Shown here in pieces: positions 26,341-38,587 of a stretch of 64,000 nt of DNA. The notes below the pieces were generated by a model that saw only the letters and a program-made list of their open reading frames with translations, did not search any database and was not told the origin of the DNA. The position numbers were made by a program, and so were the translations under genes. The first letter of the stretch is position 1, and the number at the start of each line of letters is the position of its first letter. Where the stretch lies: assembly GCF_032854445.1 (NCBI RefSeq), contig NC_088303.1, forward strand, positions 25,863,501-25,927,500, written 5' to 3'. Origin of the DNA: Liolophura sinensis (Eukaryota > Mollusca > Polyplacophora > Chitonida > Chitonidae).

Positions 26341-29300
26341 AACGATGAGCATGGGCCGATCGTTTTCTCAGCACAACAAGGACACCAATACAGAAGACAG
26401 AAAACAATTGAGCCACCGTTCTCCTGATGGCCATCACGTTCGCAGAGGGATACGGCAAGTAAATAGTTCTCAACTTCTCAACAATATCAACTCTAACAAA
26501 GGTATATTTTATGTTAGTTCAAATCTTCAAAACTTCCTCTGCCACACAACAATCCCATCCCCCCACTCAAACAGCCAGCCACCCAAACAGTCCCAACCAT
26601 AATTCACAAAATAATTTTGATTTTAAAATAAAACAAATCCTGACAATAAAGATACTTTACATGCTTCCTTTGAATGTGACATAAGCAACCACATGACAGA
26701 ATTTCAAGTGGATGACCTGCTAAAGATTTTTTCTTCAGAATATCATTGTCATAGTTGAGAAATCATCTCAATAGTTAAAATTATAGTTAAAAAACTTATA
26801 TGTTATTGAGTTGAAAACTGGTTGTGCTCCTGAGGTTGTCCAGAAAGTTAAAAGCTGCCAATGAGACATTACCAGATACCTACACAGAACAACATTGAAG
26901 GATATGATAGCTATATAGGCCATCTTGCTACAATGATGAAGCAAAGTTACATCAAACAGTTTAACAAGCAGCTTTAGGTGATGCAAAGATAGAGATCTCC
27001 TCGACTTCGACCTTTGCTGTGAGTAGCTGGTCAATAAAAGTGCCCTTAAAGTATACCAGTATAAACACAACCTGTAAATGCACCGACGGACCCCAGAAAA
27101 AAAGTGGATTCCTATCTTTCTTTTAAACTATGAAAGTGTCTTGCTCAATAAATTAATTCAATAGAAGACATAAAAGAGTCAAACTGGTGAAAACAACATC
27201 ATCAAACTGTTACAGACTTGTGAAATTAAAAACTGATGGATGCTATCAGAGAGAGATCACATAACTTTTCCATGTCATGTTCAATTCTAACTAAAAAACT
27301 TCCTGTGGAATGATTTTCATGAAAATTTGCCAAGCTGTCGTCAACACTTCGCACAAACCATGACGTTCTAGCTTGACTTCGGCAGTACTTAAAAGTGAAT
27401 TAGTCAGTCATAGTGTTAATCTGACGTGCATGAACAGAGGGTAATATTCGCTAAATGCCCAGGCCTGATACACAGGACACAGTTTCCTGCGCAAGCCTAA
27501 AATCCTGAAACTGGAGAAAGCCCTTGTATCTGATCTATATGGAATTCCTGGTACAAAGGTCAATGTCATGTCATGGGAGGGGAGGGAGTGGAATTGAGGG
27601 TGGCCATCTGACTCGAAATGAAGGCACAGACTTTGATCTTGTGTATATTCATACATTCTGGGGTTTAAGGGACATACACCTGATAAACATAATTGAAAGA
27701 TTGGTACAGGTGCTTGGAGAATGAAAAGGCTAACCTGCACTTTTGAGAAACGTCTATTACCAAAAATTTGCTCTTTTTTCAGGCCATCCACTAGTCTAAT
27801 TCAAAAGCTATACATGTTAAAAACTTTATGCATTCATATATTTTAGTATTCTAAAATACAATTACTTATTAACTATTACGCAGTTCATTTAATGGGAGGA
27901 TGGGGGAAGTGGGGATAGTGTGTACTTTAAACCTTAGCAAAGCACTAAAGTTTGGTGTGCCTAGCTAGTTAAGTGGTTATCATTCAGAGAAGAGGTGTGT
28001 GCATCTCACCCACAAATGTCGCTTGTTATCAGTCTGAACCAACACTTCCTATCCTGTAAGCCTGGTCATTTCTGATCTGTCCTGTTACAACACAACATGT
28101 ACTGATACGGCTTCACTGACCCACTCCACAACTTAGGGTCAACAGCTTCAGTATAATCTTCCTGGAATAATGGAAGGCGGATTTCAAGAGAACAATGAGA
28201 GGACAAGTAGATTCAGATAAACCCAAGTTCTGTTAAATTAACCAGGCTGTATCAAGTGTTGTTGGGTGTAAATGTACTCAACATATAATTATATCTTCAA
28301 AAGAGCAATATGCATACAGTTATTTTCAACACTGGTTCTGAAAAGCATATCACAGTAAAATTTTACATATTTAATTCACCACATAACAAAGTAAATATGA
28401 ACAGATTCTGGCTTTAGAAATTTAAAACAAATACAAGTTGATTCAATTCATCTTAAATTTGAACATATTTTTCTGAAATCACAGAAATGCTTCATTTTTT
28501 CATGTTTGTTCGAACATAAACTTTTAAAGAAGAAGCCTTACTGCACTTCTAATTTGTAAATATAGCTGATTAACCAGGACCTAACAAACTGCACAAACTG
28601 TTTGATCAATAAAATATGTCAACGGCTAAATTACTTACATGGAAGCATTTGAAAGTTAGTAATCTGCAATAAAAAATGCATTAATGTTTTCATAAATCAT
28701 TTGTCAATCAAACATAGCACAAGTATGAGTCTTTTTCACCCCTCTAATAAGAGATACACACCATAACTTCAAATTTTGCAAGTAGTCTTATTTTTCTTAT
28801 TATATGCTAATTTTTCTGAGGTTAACTATGAGTATGACCTAAGTTTTGTTTTAAAGGAGAAAATCTGGTTAATCAGCATTAAGGCCCGTATGCATGAACA
28901 CGGCTTAGGCTGTCACTCGGTTTAAATTTGTCTTGAGATAAAAAAGTAATTTGTGATGCACCAACCTCGATTAGTTCAAGTTAGAGCTTGAAGAGCGTGA
29001 ACATTTATACTTCCTCTGGGGTAGGTTTAACTTTGAGATGAGCAGTTGGCTGTTATAGTTTCTGATGAGGAAGATGGACTTTCAAAATCATATTCTTCAC
29101 TTCTGTTTGAATGCGGTCAGTATTAGACAAATAAAAGCCAGGCATGAAAGGTGTTTTCTGTCATGTGTAGGTGAGGTCAAAGACAAATCAACATGAGCTG
29201 GATTTGAACTGATTGGAGAAAGAATACATATTATGGTCTTTTAAGGGGTGGGGAATAAAGCCTTATTTGACACAGTTGTTACATGTACAACTTACTTACA

Positions 29301-30084
29301 TTCCTGCCGGTCGAGTTCTAATCATGGATGACCCATTTCCGTCATCATCAAATGGGTTATCCAGGGGCATTAGCTGACAGTGGATCAGTGAAGAAATTGT
29401 TTTGTATGAAGAAATGCCTATCCACTACTCATCATATCTCATCCTGTTTGGTGTCCCTTGCCTTTTTTTCGGTGGCATTTTCTCTCTTTGCCTTTACTCT
29501 TGCATTTTTCCACTGGGTTTCTAATTGGCATACGTCCCTTTAGACAACTCGTGCCAGACGCATTCTTTCTATACCATTGGCTAACCGTCATCACGTTTGT
29601 TTTCAGTCATAGATTTATGATTTTCAAGCAAATTATTTTTCCAGTTAAGAGAAATTTTGGTTGAGCTTTCCTTTACAAACCAATATACTGTATAGAGATA
29701 TTCTGATGCTATACACGGGAAAATTCGCTATTCCAATCCACATGATCATTCAGATATATGACAAAGTCATCCTTAAGTTAAATACCAATGACATAAGTCA
29801 GCAATGGAATTATCTGATCACTGTTCAGGTTTGCAGATTTGAAGCTCAGCTTAAAGAGTTAAAGAGATAATCTCAAGATTAGTTATGAACCTAAAAGGGT
29901 TGGTGAAGAAAAAATTGAGATGACATGTATTCTAATTGCAGCTTAAGTAGAGTTTAGTATATCCCAATTTAAACCCAAACATAATCTATGTTGATGCATA
30001 CAGGCCTAAAAGTTTAACATCACATTAAATCAGCAAATAAATGAGACTGCTTGAACCCTAGCTGTTTTCTCCACTGCTCTCAAA
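26341..30084. other. Non-coding DNA
   Basis: Intron-like AT-rich sequence. The 127-codon minus-strand frame at 27408-27791 overlaps a plus-strand frame and shows no domain or splice support. Confidence 0.5.
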
Positions 30085-30440
30085 GCATCAGATCAAATTG
30101 CACAAGGAACGCTGACTGATTTTATTCGCTGTGTCCAATGTGGTTCCCTTTTAGCTATTATAACAACGCTTAGATTCTTTAGCAATTGTTCCCTAATTGT
30201 TAAAATCTGTTAATCAATTTAGCTAATTGATAGCTTTCCATCAATTAAGAGAGGCCTGTGAACTGCCATTATGGCCCATGTCAGCTAACACGTTGATAAT
30301 GACTTCTTTATTCCTCTAACCGCAAAACCGTGAAGGGGGAGAGAAGCAAGCACTGCACGCAGACTGGCACTTTGTGTTCCACTGGCAGCCAAGTGTCATG
30401 GCATATGCACACCAGATTACACAAGGCCAGTCAAGCTAAA
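30085..30440. promoter_or_regulatory. Regulatory-looking block, dense homeodomain cores
   Basis: Within about 65 bases (30183-30248) lie CAATTG, CTAATTG, TTAATCAATTT, GCTAATTGAT and TCAATTAAG, that is five TAAT/ATTA-type cores, followed by a complex segment (aggcctgtgaactgccatta). This is the block in the window that most resembles an enhancer bound by homeodomain proteins. Confidence 0.35.
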
Positions 30441-30553
30441 ATCTGATTATAAAACATGCAAAATTAATGCACTGAAAACTGAATAAACATTTTTGAAACT
30501 TGAAACTGGAAAATGCAACAAAGCAAGTCAGAATTCAGTTTTAAGAGATAAAG

Positions 30554-30646
30554 TCTGATAAAGTCTCCTTAAAATTAGAATTTTAAAAATGTTTAATTTT
30601 TAAAAAGAAATTTACCTAATTTACTCCCAAAATACAATGCCAGTCT
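30554..30646 (+). repeat. 93-bp direct duplication, first copy
   Basis: From 'tctgataaagtctcc' to 'aatacaatgccagtct' the sequence is identical over 93 bases to 30860-30952. The unit is AT-rich and non-coding. Identity points to a recent duplication or gene conversion, or to an assembly artefact. Confidence 0.9.
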
Positions 30647-30859
30647 AATTCATGGTAGTAATTTTAAAAGAGAAATTCTGACTAATCTGCTGGTGGCTTT
30701 ACATTTAATACTATAATTATCACCACCACTGAAAAAGAGGAGGGGGAAGAGAAAATAAGTCAAAATCAAAATTTAAAGAAATGTTCATCCATACATTAAA
30801 CTCATTGATACTGCCTACTTTCAAATGCTTATTAGGACAAGAAACCTAATTCAAATGGC

Positions 30860-30952
30860 TCTGATAAAGTCTCCTTAAAATTAGAATTTTAAAAATGTTT
30901 AATTTTTAAAAAGAAATTTACCTAATTTACTCCCAAAATACAATGCCAGTCT
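30860..30952 (+). repeat. 93-bp direct duplication, second copy
   Basis: Identical to the copy 306 bases upstream; the flanks differ at once on both sides, so the duplicated unit is sharply bounded. Confidence 0.9.
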
Positions 30953-31890
30953 TATTGTATTACTTGTCAATTACTACATACATGTACAAGCAGATGAAGG
31001 ATGAATAAGTTTTTTAAAAAGTGTGTAAGATAATTTCTCTGCCTTTAAAAAATTCTTCATGCTTATATGAAGATTTTAACACTGGTCACTAAGGCAGTAT
31101 CCCAGATGACAGCAGAAACAAGCAGAGACAACAAATCTTTACAGGGTTGTACTACACAAGTAGAGAACCCCGAAATAAGACACCATGAACATTCACATCA
31201 CTACTGAAATCTTGTAGGATCAGAGTTGTGAAAGCATGTACAGCATAATGTGGGGACATTAGATAGATTTATATTTTAGAGGGTGGCGATTCTCACAGTT
31301 CACTGGGTATAAAGTAGGATTACAGTAATGTGCCTTTTACGGGCAATAAAAAAGTCCCTATCTACAGAGATACCACTGAAAACTGTAGCTAATAGCACAT
31401 TCATATATTTCTGAAACAATGCTTGATGGTATGATAATTTACAAGATTCTAAAAGAAAGCCAATTTTCCTAATCAAAAGTCCTTAAAAAGACAGAAGTTT
31501 TGCTTGTGTGTATGGCTGCTTATATCACCACATTTACCTCAAGGGGGTAACCACTTGAGAGAGGAAGTTAACACACAGAATGTATTGTCTGCAGCCCACC
31601 AGCTTGATGGCCAAATTGTATATCAGCCAGAGGAAAAAAACAAACACAGAAAAGACTCGGGGACAAGATGACTGTAACTTGCTACATAATCACTCCTCTA
31701 TCATGCTTAGTATTGAATAAAATGCAGACAAAATGTAAATACATCGAGGCACATAAACAAAGCATCTACCAGTGGTAAAGTGATTGTCACAATACTGAAT
31801 TTTTTAAATAAATAAATGTATTAAATTAATGCTTTAAACGAGTAATACTTAAAAAAATCCTATCTGCATCATGACCAGTATAATCAAGAA

Positions 31891-32034
31891 ATTTCCATCC
31901 GTCTGACTTCATTTGCCCCTTTCACATGTATGAATATAATATCCATCCATCTGACTTCATTTGCCCCTTTCACATGTGTGAATATAATTTCCATCCGTCT
32001 GACTTCATTTGCCCCTTTCACATGTGTGAATATA
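31891..32034 (+). repeat. 48-bp tandem repeat, 3 units
   Basis: Three copies of a unit containing 'ccatccgtctgacttcattt' and 'gcccctttcacatgtgtgaa' start at 48-base intervals, differing at a few positions. The minus strand is open through it as a 16-residue repeat, which is a by-product of the unit length. Confidence 0.9.
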
Positions 32035-32075
32035 ACAGAATGTCTTTCAGCATAAATATTAAAACCAGAACAGCA

Positions 32076-32195
32076 ATGACAGTGTGATAAATTGTTAATG
32101 GTCACCCATAACTGGTGAAACACGACCTCGTCAGTATACCTCAGTTATGATTTGATTCTAACTGTTCATGTAAATGCTTAAATAGAAGCAAATTA
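32076..32195 (+). repeat. Unnamed dispersed repeat, copy 1
   Basis: The sequence from 'atgacagtgtgata' through 'actggtgaaa' and 'gacct' to 'tctaactgttcatgtaaatg' and 'agcaaatta' recurs with substitutions and one insertion at 56.04-56.19 kb in the same orientation. No terminal repeats or tail identify its class. It starts about 40 bases beyond the 48-bp tandem repeat. Confidence 0.6.
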
Positions 32196-32789
32196 GGAGT
32201 CATTTTCTGAGTTCAAATTCTCTGAAATGTTTGTAATTTGTTCTGGTAACTGTAAACATAAAAAAACAGATTCATTTTCACACAACTTTACGGTACTTTA
32301 GAGAAGTGGAGAATAAGCGGGAGACAAACAAAGGAGGAGTAAGTGTGGACACACAAACTTCACATCCATGGTGTCAGACAGAGAGAGAAAGGAGAATACT
32401 GGGCACCTTACCCTGGACATACCCTGAAAACACCTCCCACCCCCCACCAAAACACCCGATCCCCACACAACTTGCTTCCACCACTCTTTTACAGTTAGTT
32501 CTCTATACTACAATTGACTTAACCAAGGCAGACTTGCAACTACTAGGTGTGAAATATTACTCCCCAACTTTTGCTATAGTCTACTTTATGAGGCTTTGAT
32601 TTCTACCTACCATACATATCCTAATAAAAAGTGAAAACCACTTGTGCTGTATATTTCCCTACCACATATACATATATCCTGAGTCAACCAAAATCACAAC
32701 TTCAAGAAACGCAAAACTGAGCGAGCCATCTATATCATTTCTATGTCTCAGTGGTGTCATTTCCTCAAAGTATAACCCTTCTTATTTTT

Positions 32790-32815
32790 TTATTATTTAT
32801 TTATTTTGATTGGTC
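32790..32815 (-). mobile_element. Possible SINE tail remnant
   Basis: 'ttattatttatttattttga' followed by 'ttggt' resembles the reversed tail of the SINE, but the diagnostic 'tacgccgtactc' box does not follow. May be chance in AT-rich DNA. Confidence 0.25.
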
Positions 32816-32999
32816 ATCAATCAATTTTATTGCAAAGAGGTGTTGATAACAAACTTTCAACATATTTACAATGTCACCCACCCTTACTTATGTTAGCAAT
32901 CACAGCTTTTTAAGTACAAACTAGGAGATGAATCAAGAAAAGACTATTTTATAAATCTTTCAATAACCATAAAAACAGGTGGAGATACATGTGAGGAAA

Positions 33000-35900
33000 A
33001 GTGAAGAGTTTGGGAAGTGAAGACATGGCAGAGGTTTGCTGTTTTTGACCTATTATAGTGCAGGCCTACAGCATTCCTGAGGAGAAATGACATAAGGCTA
33101 CAAGACAGGGGGCACCTGAGGTTAGCCTGCGGGCCCCAGGGGCTCTGTCTGTGTGGGTCCCCTCATCACATTCCAGTCTCCTAACTAACTGGAAAGCATG
33201 TTGTTACACCATGCTCTAAACATCCCCCCTGTCACTTGGTTTTATTTCATCCTCACAGCTCCAGAGAATGTGAGTACATGCCCCATCAGCACTGAGTAGG
33301 AAAAACAGGACATACAACCCCTCCAAATCAGAGCAGAAGGGGTCAAAAAAATATTCTCAGATATAAATGTGCAATTATCATTCCTTAAGTCCTTATTTTT
33401 GTGCCTCTGCTGTGGGGGGAAAACCTTAGCATGTGGTTGTTTGTCCAGACAAACCCCACATGTTTTCAGTGACCCCCACAAAAGCCAATCACTAGCAATT
33501 GTTTACCCCACAGGACAACAGTCCTACGACCAACAGAAGAAGCTCGAGGTCTGTTCTACACCCCAAGGATTTTCTGTTTACAAGGAAATTCTCTCTAGCT
33601 TCTTCACATTTCTGAAGCACATTAAGGCCTTACAATCATACTTTTGATATCAACGCATAAGTTTTTCTGATCAGAAATTAATCAAACTTCACAAAGAAAA
33701 CTTTTAAGGGGCCCTATAAGCTGGATCAATCCATCAAAAGCAAGCAAAATCTGTCAAATGGAAAATACTAAACTTTAAGTGAAATACAGAAATTTTTTTC
33801 CAACTTCAATTCATAACCACTATGCATCCCACTGCATCAAGCACCAGACAGGCTGTTTAAGGTATAAAACTATCCAAATTTGCATATATATATCCAATAT
33901 CCCATCAACTCCATTTTATACAGGAAAAGAATTTGCAATGGTCCAAAAACAGAAATGGAAAATAACATCACCCTGTGGTCAAGACTCAGTGCTTCACTAG
34001 AGAACATTTAAATATATTATAAGTGACTTTTCCAGATGTGTCGAAATCCACAACTTGCAACAAAAAACCAGGCAGTGAAATTAGAGAGACACATGGCAGT
34101 AAAGTTTTGAAAAGACAGTTTGTTGGAGAATCACTGCAAACACATAGCAGCCTGAGCACTGCAAAACATTTATCTGTCTGTCATGTCTGGCTGTGCTCCA
34201 AATGGCCATTACATGGACATTACTGACAGGAAGGTAATGAAGCAGCTACTTGGGAGTAGCCCGTGTCTCTGGGGAACTGATCCTGCCACAGAGAAACAGA
34301 TGAGAGAGCTGCAAGTGAGGCTCACATGATCTTAGCTATACATCTCTAAGTGTATTTGTATCCAGGTATCCAGATGGTCTTCTCAAGCAAAGAAGTACAA
34401 AATAAAAAATAAAAAAAGACACGTTTACATTTTAATTCAAAAGTATTCGCTACTAGTAGTAGCTGCTGGTCAGTCAGACATAATTAGGGATGCCCAAATT
34501 TGTTTTAGCATAGTCAATACCGATTATGTCAAAACATATCAATCTCTTTGGGTGATACATCTGACCAATTTGCACGTTTTTTTATTTCTATCCATGGATA
34601 AAACTTATTCTAGTTGCCATAAAATTTACAGCTGAAAACAGGATTTAGATGGAAGACACCAAGGTTGTCAGGATGTCCATAAGAAAAAAACTAACCCCCT
34701 GCCTACAGTATTTGAATTTATCAGACAGATTAATCAGACCAGATGTCAAATTCATTTCTGCAAATCCCACCACAACAGGATCATCTAAAATTTGCATATT
34801 TGCCAAAACACAATTAATAAACATGAATTCATGAATCCTATCTTCTACGAAGTTCAATGACATCTTCATTGCTAAGTTCCTGAAGCCCCAAAAAGTCAAG
34901 TATTCACAAGCAACATTTGTAATTAACACTCTGGTAGCATAAAATGTCAAATATTCTGACATCATTTATACCAATCAAGTGTCCGAGCTTTGTCATCATT
35001 AAGAAGCACTCAAAAATAGATAGATCTTCGTTTGTGTCCTGTGTTTCTGTCTTGTGGGACGTACAAGCTCCAAATCAATATGAGCTGGCAAAGCCATCTA
35101 TTTATCCTTCACACAACCACAACAACACCATAAAACTCTTAAACTCTCCCAAAGGAAAGCCTTCACATGACTTCATTAAGTGATCCTCTCCTTTTGCTAG
35201 AGATAAGATATTTTTTATTATGAAGAAGTCGTAAATCATTTCCCGGGGGTAGAAGCGCTGTTGCTTTGAGTTCAAACTTGTGATTAATCTTGTTGTGTTT
35301 GAAAGGTGCGCGGAGTATTTCAGCCTGACCTGCTGTGATTAAAAACTGTCAGATATACCGTCAATATTAAAGACGAACCCCACTCAACACTCAGGATATC
35401 ACTTTCAAATCAAAAACTCGCAGTACACATTTTCTAGTTCATCCTTAAGAACTTCTATCGAAAATGTCACTCCCTTCAATCTGATAAAAGGTTCAAGAAT
35501 TTCAAACAGTCACATACTCCAATGAAATCACAAAAACTTAGTGTCCTTAATAAATTCTGCTCTAAGAAGAGAGAACACACTGAAAATGGAAGAAAGACAC
35601 TATGAGATGAATCCAATCTGACAAACCTAGACAGAGATCAAAGAAAATCTAATACCACTTAATTTTCCTGCTATAAATCACAAACGTAATGGCAGTGATA
35701 TTTCACCTCTATAAATATACATGTATCTAATATTTGCTCAACTGGTACCTATCCTGGGTATCTAGAGGGATACCCTGGGTATGGGGGATTGATTATCATG
35801 TGAATGTTTTTCTTTCTTTTTTTTTTTGATAGAAGTAGACAATTTTAAGTTTGTTGTGTATTTGAGCACCATTAGATACGATGTTTGTTTAAGTCAACTA

Positions 35901-36840
35901 AATATACAAATTTCCCCCCAACCCGTTTCCTATAACCTCAGCGTTTGGTAGAAAGAAAACCACACCAAACACTTGCAGACTGCCTGACAACAAGTGAAGT
36001 TTTATCAATGCTATCACCATTTTTATCCAAACTGTCAAGATAATGGGCGATTATTGGGTACATCCCCTTTAATCACCCTTGTGGGTTTCCCAGCACAGGT
36101 GGTTGACAAACTCTCCTAAGGAAACCCCTCATGTAGACAGTGACGGGTCAGCCCACCTGTCCTCCGAAATGAACAACACGCTGTAATTGATTGCCTCAGA
36201 TGTCCTCAAACTTTCATTAGGTGAGTTCTGGAGTCAATCAGTAATCTATCTATTAAACCCCTATCCCACTTAAGGTGAAAACAACTGTGACTCAATCTTC
36301 TACCATAAATGTGCTAATTTTTTACGGACCTGAGTATTCAGTAGGTTTGACTTTGTTACCAAATTGAGTACGACAAGACCTCATCTCAACTATATGTAGT
36401 ATTATCAAAAAGCACACATCCAATCACAGAGCAAAAAGCCATACAGACAAAAGTACTTAAGATCTTCATTTCTAGAAAAAGTGACCTGTTAAGGAAAATT
36501 CTTTTTAGTTTCTTAATATGATAAGGTTTAAACACATTGTGATTCAAAACTTACTATGTTTCCATGCACATGACACGTTCAGAATCACTTCTGTTTCATA
36601 ACACTTCAATTGCATTTATCTTGAACAGAAAAATAATAATATGTGCAATGATCTTATTTTATAATACAGCAAATAACAAATAACTGATTAATTTGACTAC
36701 TTTACAAGTAAATAAAATTGTAATGATCATGTTGTAAGTTCTAAAGACGTACCCTTCTGACAGATTTGTCTACATGTCTGACTACAAGTGTTATATTACA
36801 GGCATGCTGTATGATTCAAATGTTTGTTTACATGCCCAAC
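33000..36840. other. Non-coding DNA
   Basis: No exon recognised. Frames at 34.6-35.2 kb run on both strands and lack motifs. A short direct repeat (cctgggta twice, near 35752-35780) forms a small hairpin-like unit. Confidence 0.5.
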
Positions 36841-36846
36841 TTCTGC

Positions 36847-37057
36847 TTAATTCCTCAGTCTGTTGATATCAATAGAAATGCAGGACCTCAAACAGGCTGG
36901 TGAAGCTGAAGTGGGCTTCTGTGGCAGTAAGCTCTTTAATGATTTCAGTGGACATTCCAATGTATATGCTAGAAAGGAAAACACATAACAAGGAATGCTG
37001 TCACTAAAATAAATATTTCCTTGGCAGCTTCTACTCTTTAGTTCGCTGGAATTCACC
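36847..37057 (-). CDS. Weak candidate terminal exon, unassigned
   Basis: A strong acceptor (T-rich tract, then cttgtacttcttcag) precedes 70 open codons beginning VNSSELKSRSCQGNIYFSDS and ending at TAA. A second strong acceptor lies inside (tgtgttttcctttctag, ending at 36969). From it a different frame reads about 32 codons, including STEIIKELTATEAHFSF, to a TGA at 36869-36871. That second frame has a clearly more protein-like composition and mostly G or C in third positions. The two readings exclude each other, and neither matches a family I recognise. Phase 0 continuation from the PRDM exon meets an early stop in both. Treat as a splice-site-supported lead only. Confidence 0.22.
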
Positions 37058-37143
37058 CTGAAGAAGTACAAGAAAAAAAAATGAAAATGGCCAAAAAAGT
37101 GCTACAGGAATCAAACCAAAAAAAAGAAACCTTGTCCCCGATA

Positions 37144-37335
37144 TCAAAGTAAAAACCATGTCAACTCCACGCCAAACGACTGTGGAGGATAATGTACAGT
37201 TTCACTGTCCTTAAAGTCACATGTGTTTTGCTGCGGCAGGTTCTGGGAGGAATTCGAATCTTGTCTCAATATGTCTCGATGAGCTTTGGCACACGCCTTG
37301 CTGTGCTCAAACAAAACATCATGTGGGGTGCCTCC
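37144..37335 (-). CDS. Weak candidate exon, unassigned protein
   Basis: The stretch follows a T-rich tract ending tgtgttttag and stays open for about 63 codons to a TGA. The translation starts GGTPHDVLFEHSKACAKAHR and is polar and natural-looking. The L-x2-H-x3-C pattern could be the C-terminal half of a zinc finger, but no matching Cys pair is present in the exon. It cannot follow the PRDM exon directly: read in phase 0 it meets a stop after five codons. No good donor is visible; a poor one (TG|GTTTTT) would join in frame to the stretch ending at 36847. It may be a terminal exon of another minus-strand transcript or a chance ORF. Confidence 0.25.
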   Translation of the reverse strand, partial: GGTPHDVLFEHSKACAKAHRDILRQDSNSSQNLPQQNTCDFKDSETVHYPPQSFGVELTWFLL

Positions 37336-38375
37336 GCTAAAACACAAACATGGATCATATTACGCCCCCTGGTGGCGTTAGGGATTGTCAACTCTTGCTG
37401 CTGATTACAAACAGCTTCCCCCACAAATCAGAGACAAATTTGACATAGAAATAAGATAGCTTTGTAAATTTTCCTACCGTTATTTTCCTAGGTGTCAGGT
37501 TGTTTTCCCCTCTTGCCTAACATTTAAATGTCTGTACAGTGGGTGGAACTCTTTTGTTTATCTCTAGCACAGAATTACAACATTTTCTACCGGCAATGGT
37601 TATATCTGTCTCCCAAATATTCACATCTTTTACTTATTACCAATACAGTAGACAAAGACAAGTAAACGAGTTTAGGATATTTGTACTAACAATGCAATGC
37701 ATGGCATAGTCTTGTTGGATATCCAGGTCGGATAGATGTATAGAGACATCTAAGCATATTTCGAGTCACACGGATATTATATATACCCTAAACAAGTTTC
37801 ATCCATGACTAACTTGCCCATTTTTCCTAATTCTGATCGTTTTATTGAGTTTGGAGAAATTATGAGGCTTGCTTAGAACATGGAATGATATGCTCCTGGA
37901 AACTGTAAGTTTCAGTACCGAAACTAACCTTTTTTTACCTCTAAAAATACACTTTTGTGGACGAAAGTTTAGGTTACCTAGGGTAGTTTGAAGCACAATT
38001 GTTTTCATTATATAGACCAGACTTACACCAAATCTTAAAATCTATCAACAAATTCTATGTGAAAAAAAAAATTGACAACAAACGACCCACTGACCTACAT
38101 CTATGGTTCCTCCCTATGTCCTTTTTATTTTTTTTTTTGAGCCCTTTTTTATTTAGATTTGGGGAACTAGAGTAGTTTTGCATGTATAAGCCACACTTGT
38201 GAGATTCTCCTCACATGCTTCTACAACACACTGAACTCAGAGTCCACCTACAGGGAGCACATAAATACACCTACATATCTTCAGCAAGACACCTAGTAAT
38301 GCTGGGGTCCTTGACTCACAGTAACCAGTCGAAGCTGCTTACACATGTCAGAATAGCTAAACTAATCAATCGGTT

Positions 38376-38400
38376 GACTGACTGACTGACTGACTGACTG
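38376..38400 (+). repeat. (GACT)6 microsatellite
   Basis: Six perfect GACT units, just upstream of the MITE-like element. Confidence 0.9.
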
Positions 38401-38463
38401 AGGCTCAGGTACATGCCTCCACAGTTGATGTCAGCAACAGCTATTATATACAGCACTACCAGA

Positions 38464-38587
38464 GGCTGCTTGCACAAAGTGATAATAGTCTATTAAAGTT
38501 GATTGTAGGTACCATGGTGACATGTTAGAACATGGTGTTATGGTAGTTACTATCACCTTAGCCCACGATAGTTTTGTGCAAGAGGCC
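38464..38587. mobile_element. MITE-like element with 15-bp imperfect terminal inverted repeats
   Basis: The left end (ggctgcttgcacaaa) and right end (tttgtgcaagaggcc) are inverted repeats with two mismatches, about 124 bases apart. The interior also has partly complementary segments (tgataatagt and actatcacc). There is no coding capacity, as expected of a non-autonomous DNA transposon. No clear target-site duplication was seen. Confidence 0.5.

Noticed and set aside
31884-32123. Minus-strand frame with a 16-residue repeat
   Set aside because: Explained by the 48-bp tandem unit.
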